Positions 7,642-8,293 of a stretch of 8,293 nucleotides of DNA are shown here, piece after piece. The notes beneath the pieces were generated by a model. That model had not been told where the DNA came from. It saw only the letters and a program-made list of their open reading frames with translations, and ran no database searches. Position 1 is the stretch's first letter; each line of letters starts with the position of its first letter. Made by a program: the position numbers and the translations under genes. This DNA is from a bacterium HR41 (GTDB taxonomy: Bacteria; Actinomycetota; Thermoleophilia; Solirubrobacterales; Thermoleophilaceae): assembly GCA_002898855.1 (NCBI GenBank), contig BEIR01000042.1, positions 1 to 8,293 on the forward strand, in the 5' to 3' direction.

Positions 7642-7893
7642 TTAGCGCCGGCGCCCGGGCCAGCTGCCCGTCAGCGCGTGCGCGGCGCGGCGCGCGAAAC
7701 GGTCGGCGAGCGCCGCGGCGGCAGCGAGAATCGCTGCCGCCGCGGCCTCGCCGGCGACGAGCCGCCCGACCGGCACGTCGGGATCGCGGCGGTCGGGAAG
7801 CCGCCCGCGGCCGATGCGCAGCCGCGCGGCGGTAGCGAAGCGCTTCGCGAACAAGCGCAAGACGCGCCCCGCGAGCAGCTTCAGCGGCCACAT
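7642..7893 (-). CDS. Small hypothetical protein upstream of the mce cluster (83 aa)
   Basis: A short minus-strand frame runs from ATG 7893 to TAA 7642, with G or C in almost all third positions, as in the neighbouring real genes. The product is basic and Ala/Leu/Arg-rich. Its N-terminal 20 residues (MWPLKLLAGRVLRLFAKRF) look like an amphipathic, membrane-skimming helix. The middle is RGRLPDRRDPDVPVGRLV, followed by a poly-Ala-rich helix. There is no clear Shine-Dalgarno sequence before the ATG and no family I recognise. The frame continues further upstream, but that extension is antisense to the tRNA gene and is not credible. It sits 157 bases before MCE-1 on the same strand, so it could be the first gene of the operon. 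A chance open frame in GC-rich DNA is the main alternative. Confidence 0.45.
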   Translation of the reverse strand: MWPLKLLAGRVLRLFAKRFATAARLRIGRGRLPDRRDPDVPVGRLVAGEAAAAAILAAAAALADRFARRAAHALTGSWPGRRR

Positions 7894-7948
7894 GAAGAGT
7901 CGTGCCACAGCCCCCTGTATAGCCGTTTTCGCGCCTACGCTTACGGTT
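7894..7948. promoter_or_regulatory. Short divergent intergenic region, presumed tRNA promoter
   Basis: These 55 bases separate the minus-strand small ORF from the plus-strand tRNA and are less GC-rich than their surroundings. They contain TGTATA at 7916-7921 (TATACA on the minus strand) and TACGCT at 7936-7941, which could serve as -10 hexamers in opposite directions. I find no convincing -35 match at the right spacing for either, so the promoter assignment rests on position more than on motif. Confidence 0.3.
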
Positions 7949-8032
7949 GCCCGGGTAGCCGAACTGGTACAGGCAGCGGCCTTAAAAGCCGTCGCTCGCA
8001 AGAGCATGCGGGTTCGAATCCCGTCCCGGGCA
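7949..8032 (+). tRNA. tRNA-Leu (anticodon UAA)
   Basis: A complete class II tRNA of 84 bases. The acceptor stem GCCCGGG (7949-7955) pairs fully with CCCGGGC (8025-8031), with discriminator A at 8032. The D arm has GCC/GGC with a GGTA-containing loop. The anticodon stem GCGGC/GCCGT encloses the loop CTTAAAA, giving anticodon TAA at 7983-7985. A long variable arm (GCTC, GCAA loop, GAGC) is typical of leucine tRNAs, and the T arm GCGGG-TTCGAAT-CCCGT is canonical. The CCA end is not encoded and must be added after transcription, as is common in actinobacteria. It reads UUA, and possibly UUG by wobble, both expected to be rare codons in a genome this GC-rich. Confidence 0.97.
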
Positions 8033-8152
8033 CTCGCTGCGGGCGCGACCGCGCTGTCAGATCGGCGCGGTGCGTGACGACCCGATCGTCGTGATCGAGC
8101 TGTTGCGCGCACACACCCACGGTGCGAGAGTGGGGGTGCCGAGAAGGTCCGA

Positions 8153-8157
8153 GGAGG
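8153..8157 (+). promoter_or_regulatory. Strong Shine-Dalgarno sequence for the gene starting at 8165
   Basis: GGAGG, within GAGGAGGAG at 8151-8159, lies 7 bases before the GTG at 8165. This is the best ribosome-binding site in the window and the main reason to call a gene start there. Confidence 0.65.
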
Positions 8158-8164
8158 AGCGGCT

Positions 8165-8293
8165 GTGAGCGCGAGCAGGCGATCGAGGCGAGCGCTGCGC
8201 GACGCGGCGGTCGCGGTCGGTGCAGCGGTCGCGCTCTCGCCCCTAGTGCGACGGCGCACCAAAGCGGAGCGGCCCGAGCAAGCCAGAAAGGCT
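8165..8293 (+). CDS. N-terminus of an unidentified protein, runs off the right edge
   Basis: The frame is open from GTG 8165 for 43 codons to the end of the window, following a near-consensus Shine-Dalgarno sequence. The visible peptide is very basic at its start (SASRRSRRALRD). It then has a short Ala/Val-rich hydrophobic stretch at about 14-27 (AAVAVGAAVALSPL), a charged RRRTKAERPEQARK segment, and more sequence beyond. A membrane-associated N-terminus is possible, but the hydrophobic run is short. I do not recognise a family from this fragment. It is transcribed in the same direction as the tRNA and away from the mce cluster, so no functional link to either is implied. Confidence 0.55.
   Translation, partial: MSASRRSRRALRDAAVAVGAAVALSPLVRRRTKAERPEQARKA

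Noticed and set aside
7949..8032. tRNA-Leu as a possible integration site for a mobile element
   Set aside because: No second copy of the tRNA 3' end, no integrase and no compositional shift is visible in the window.
7814..8077. 87-codon plus-strand frame through the tRNA
   Set aside because: It reads through the tRNA-Leu gene (MRVRIPSRA from the T arm is a typical tRNA read-through artefact) and lies antisense to the small ORF.
8077..8097. Overlapping short inverted repeats (ACGAC/GTCGT and CGATC/GATCG) after the tRNA
   Set aside because: Five-base stems without a T tract do not support a terminator or operator call.
8070..8168. 32-codon frame from GTG 8070 whose TGA overlaps the GTG at 8165
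   Set aside because: The overlap resembles a coupled leader peptide, but there is no Shine-Dalgarno sequence before 8070, the frame is open back into the tRNA, and the peptide shows no recognisable feature. It is more likely untranslated leader.
7642..8262. Extension of the small minus-strand ORF to 206 codons
   Set aside because: The extension is the antisense translation of the tRNA-Leu gene, giving the familiar artefact peptide DGIRTRM. Only the part from ATG 7893 is plausible.

Overview
This is a very GC-rich window, filled mostly by a tandem cluster of MCE (mammalian cell entry / MlaD-like) lipid-transport subunits on the minus strand. GC content, near-saturated G/C third codon positions, frequent GTG starts, a tRNA without an encoded CCA tail, and long actinobacterial-style MCE proteins (about 460-580 residues, one N-terminal membrane helix, one MCE domain, a long helical region, a Cys-containing C-terminal module) all point to an actinobacterium. 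A deep-branching lineage such as Thermoleophilia/Solirubrobacterales seems more likely than Mycobacterium, but that is inference from sequence character, not from a search.

Layout, in order of minus-strand transcription (right to left): a small uncharacterised ORF (7893-7642); a 157-base gap (7641-7485) with no convincing element; then five MCE genes, MCE-1 (7484-6108), MCE-2 (6111-4375), MCE-3 (4363-2777, or from 4378), MCE-4 (2780-1206) and MCE-5 (1209 to the left edge, incomplete). Junctions 1/2, 3/4 and 4/5 are four-base GTGA stop/start overlaps. Junction 2/3 also has a GTGA overlap, but a better-supported ATG lies 15 bases further in. This packing indicates one polycistronic, translationally coupled operon.

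On the plus strand at the right are a complete tRNA-Leu(UAA) gene (7949-8032), a 132-base spacer (8033-8164) with little recognisable content beyond a strong Shine-Dalgarno sequence, and the first 43 codons of an unidentified gene (from 8165) that runs off the window.

How the genes work together: in characterised actinobacterial systems (for example mycobacterial Mce1), six different MCE subunits assemble into one hetero-hexameric periplasmic tube on a YrbE permease dimer driven by an Mkl/MceG-type ATPase. The five divergent MCE proteins here fit five positions of such a hexamer. A sixth MCE, the permeases and the ATPase are not in the window. The usual yrbE pair is not upstream of the first MCE gene, so the permeases must lie downstream of the left edge or elsewhere in the genome. 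I see no defence system, insertion sequence, CRISPR array or other mobile element.
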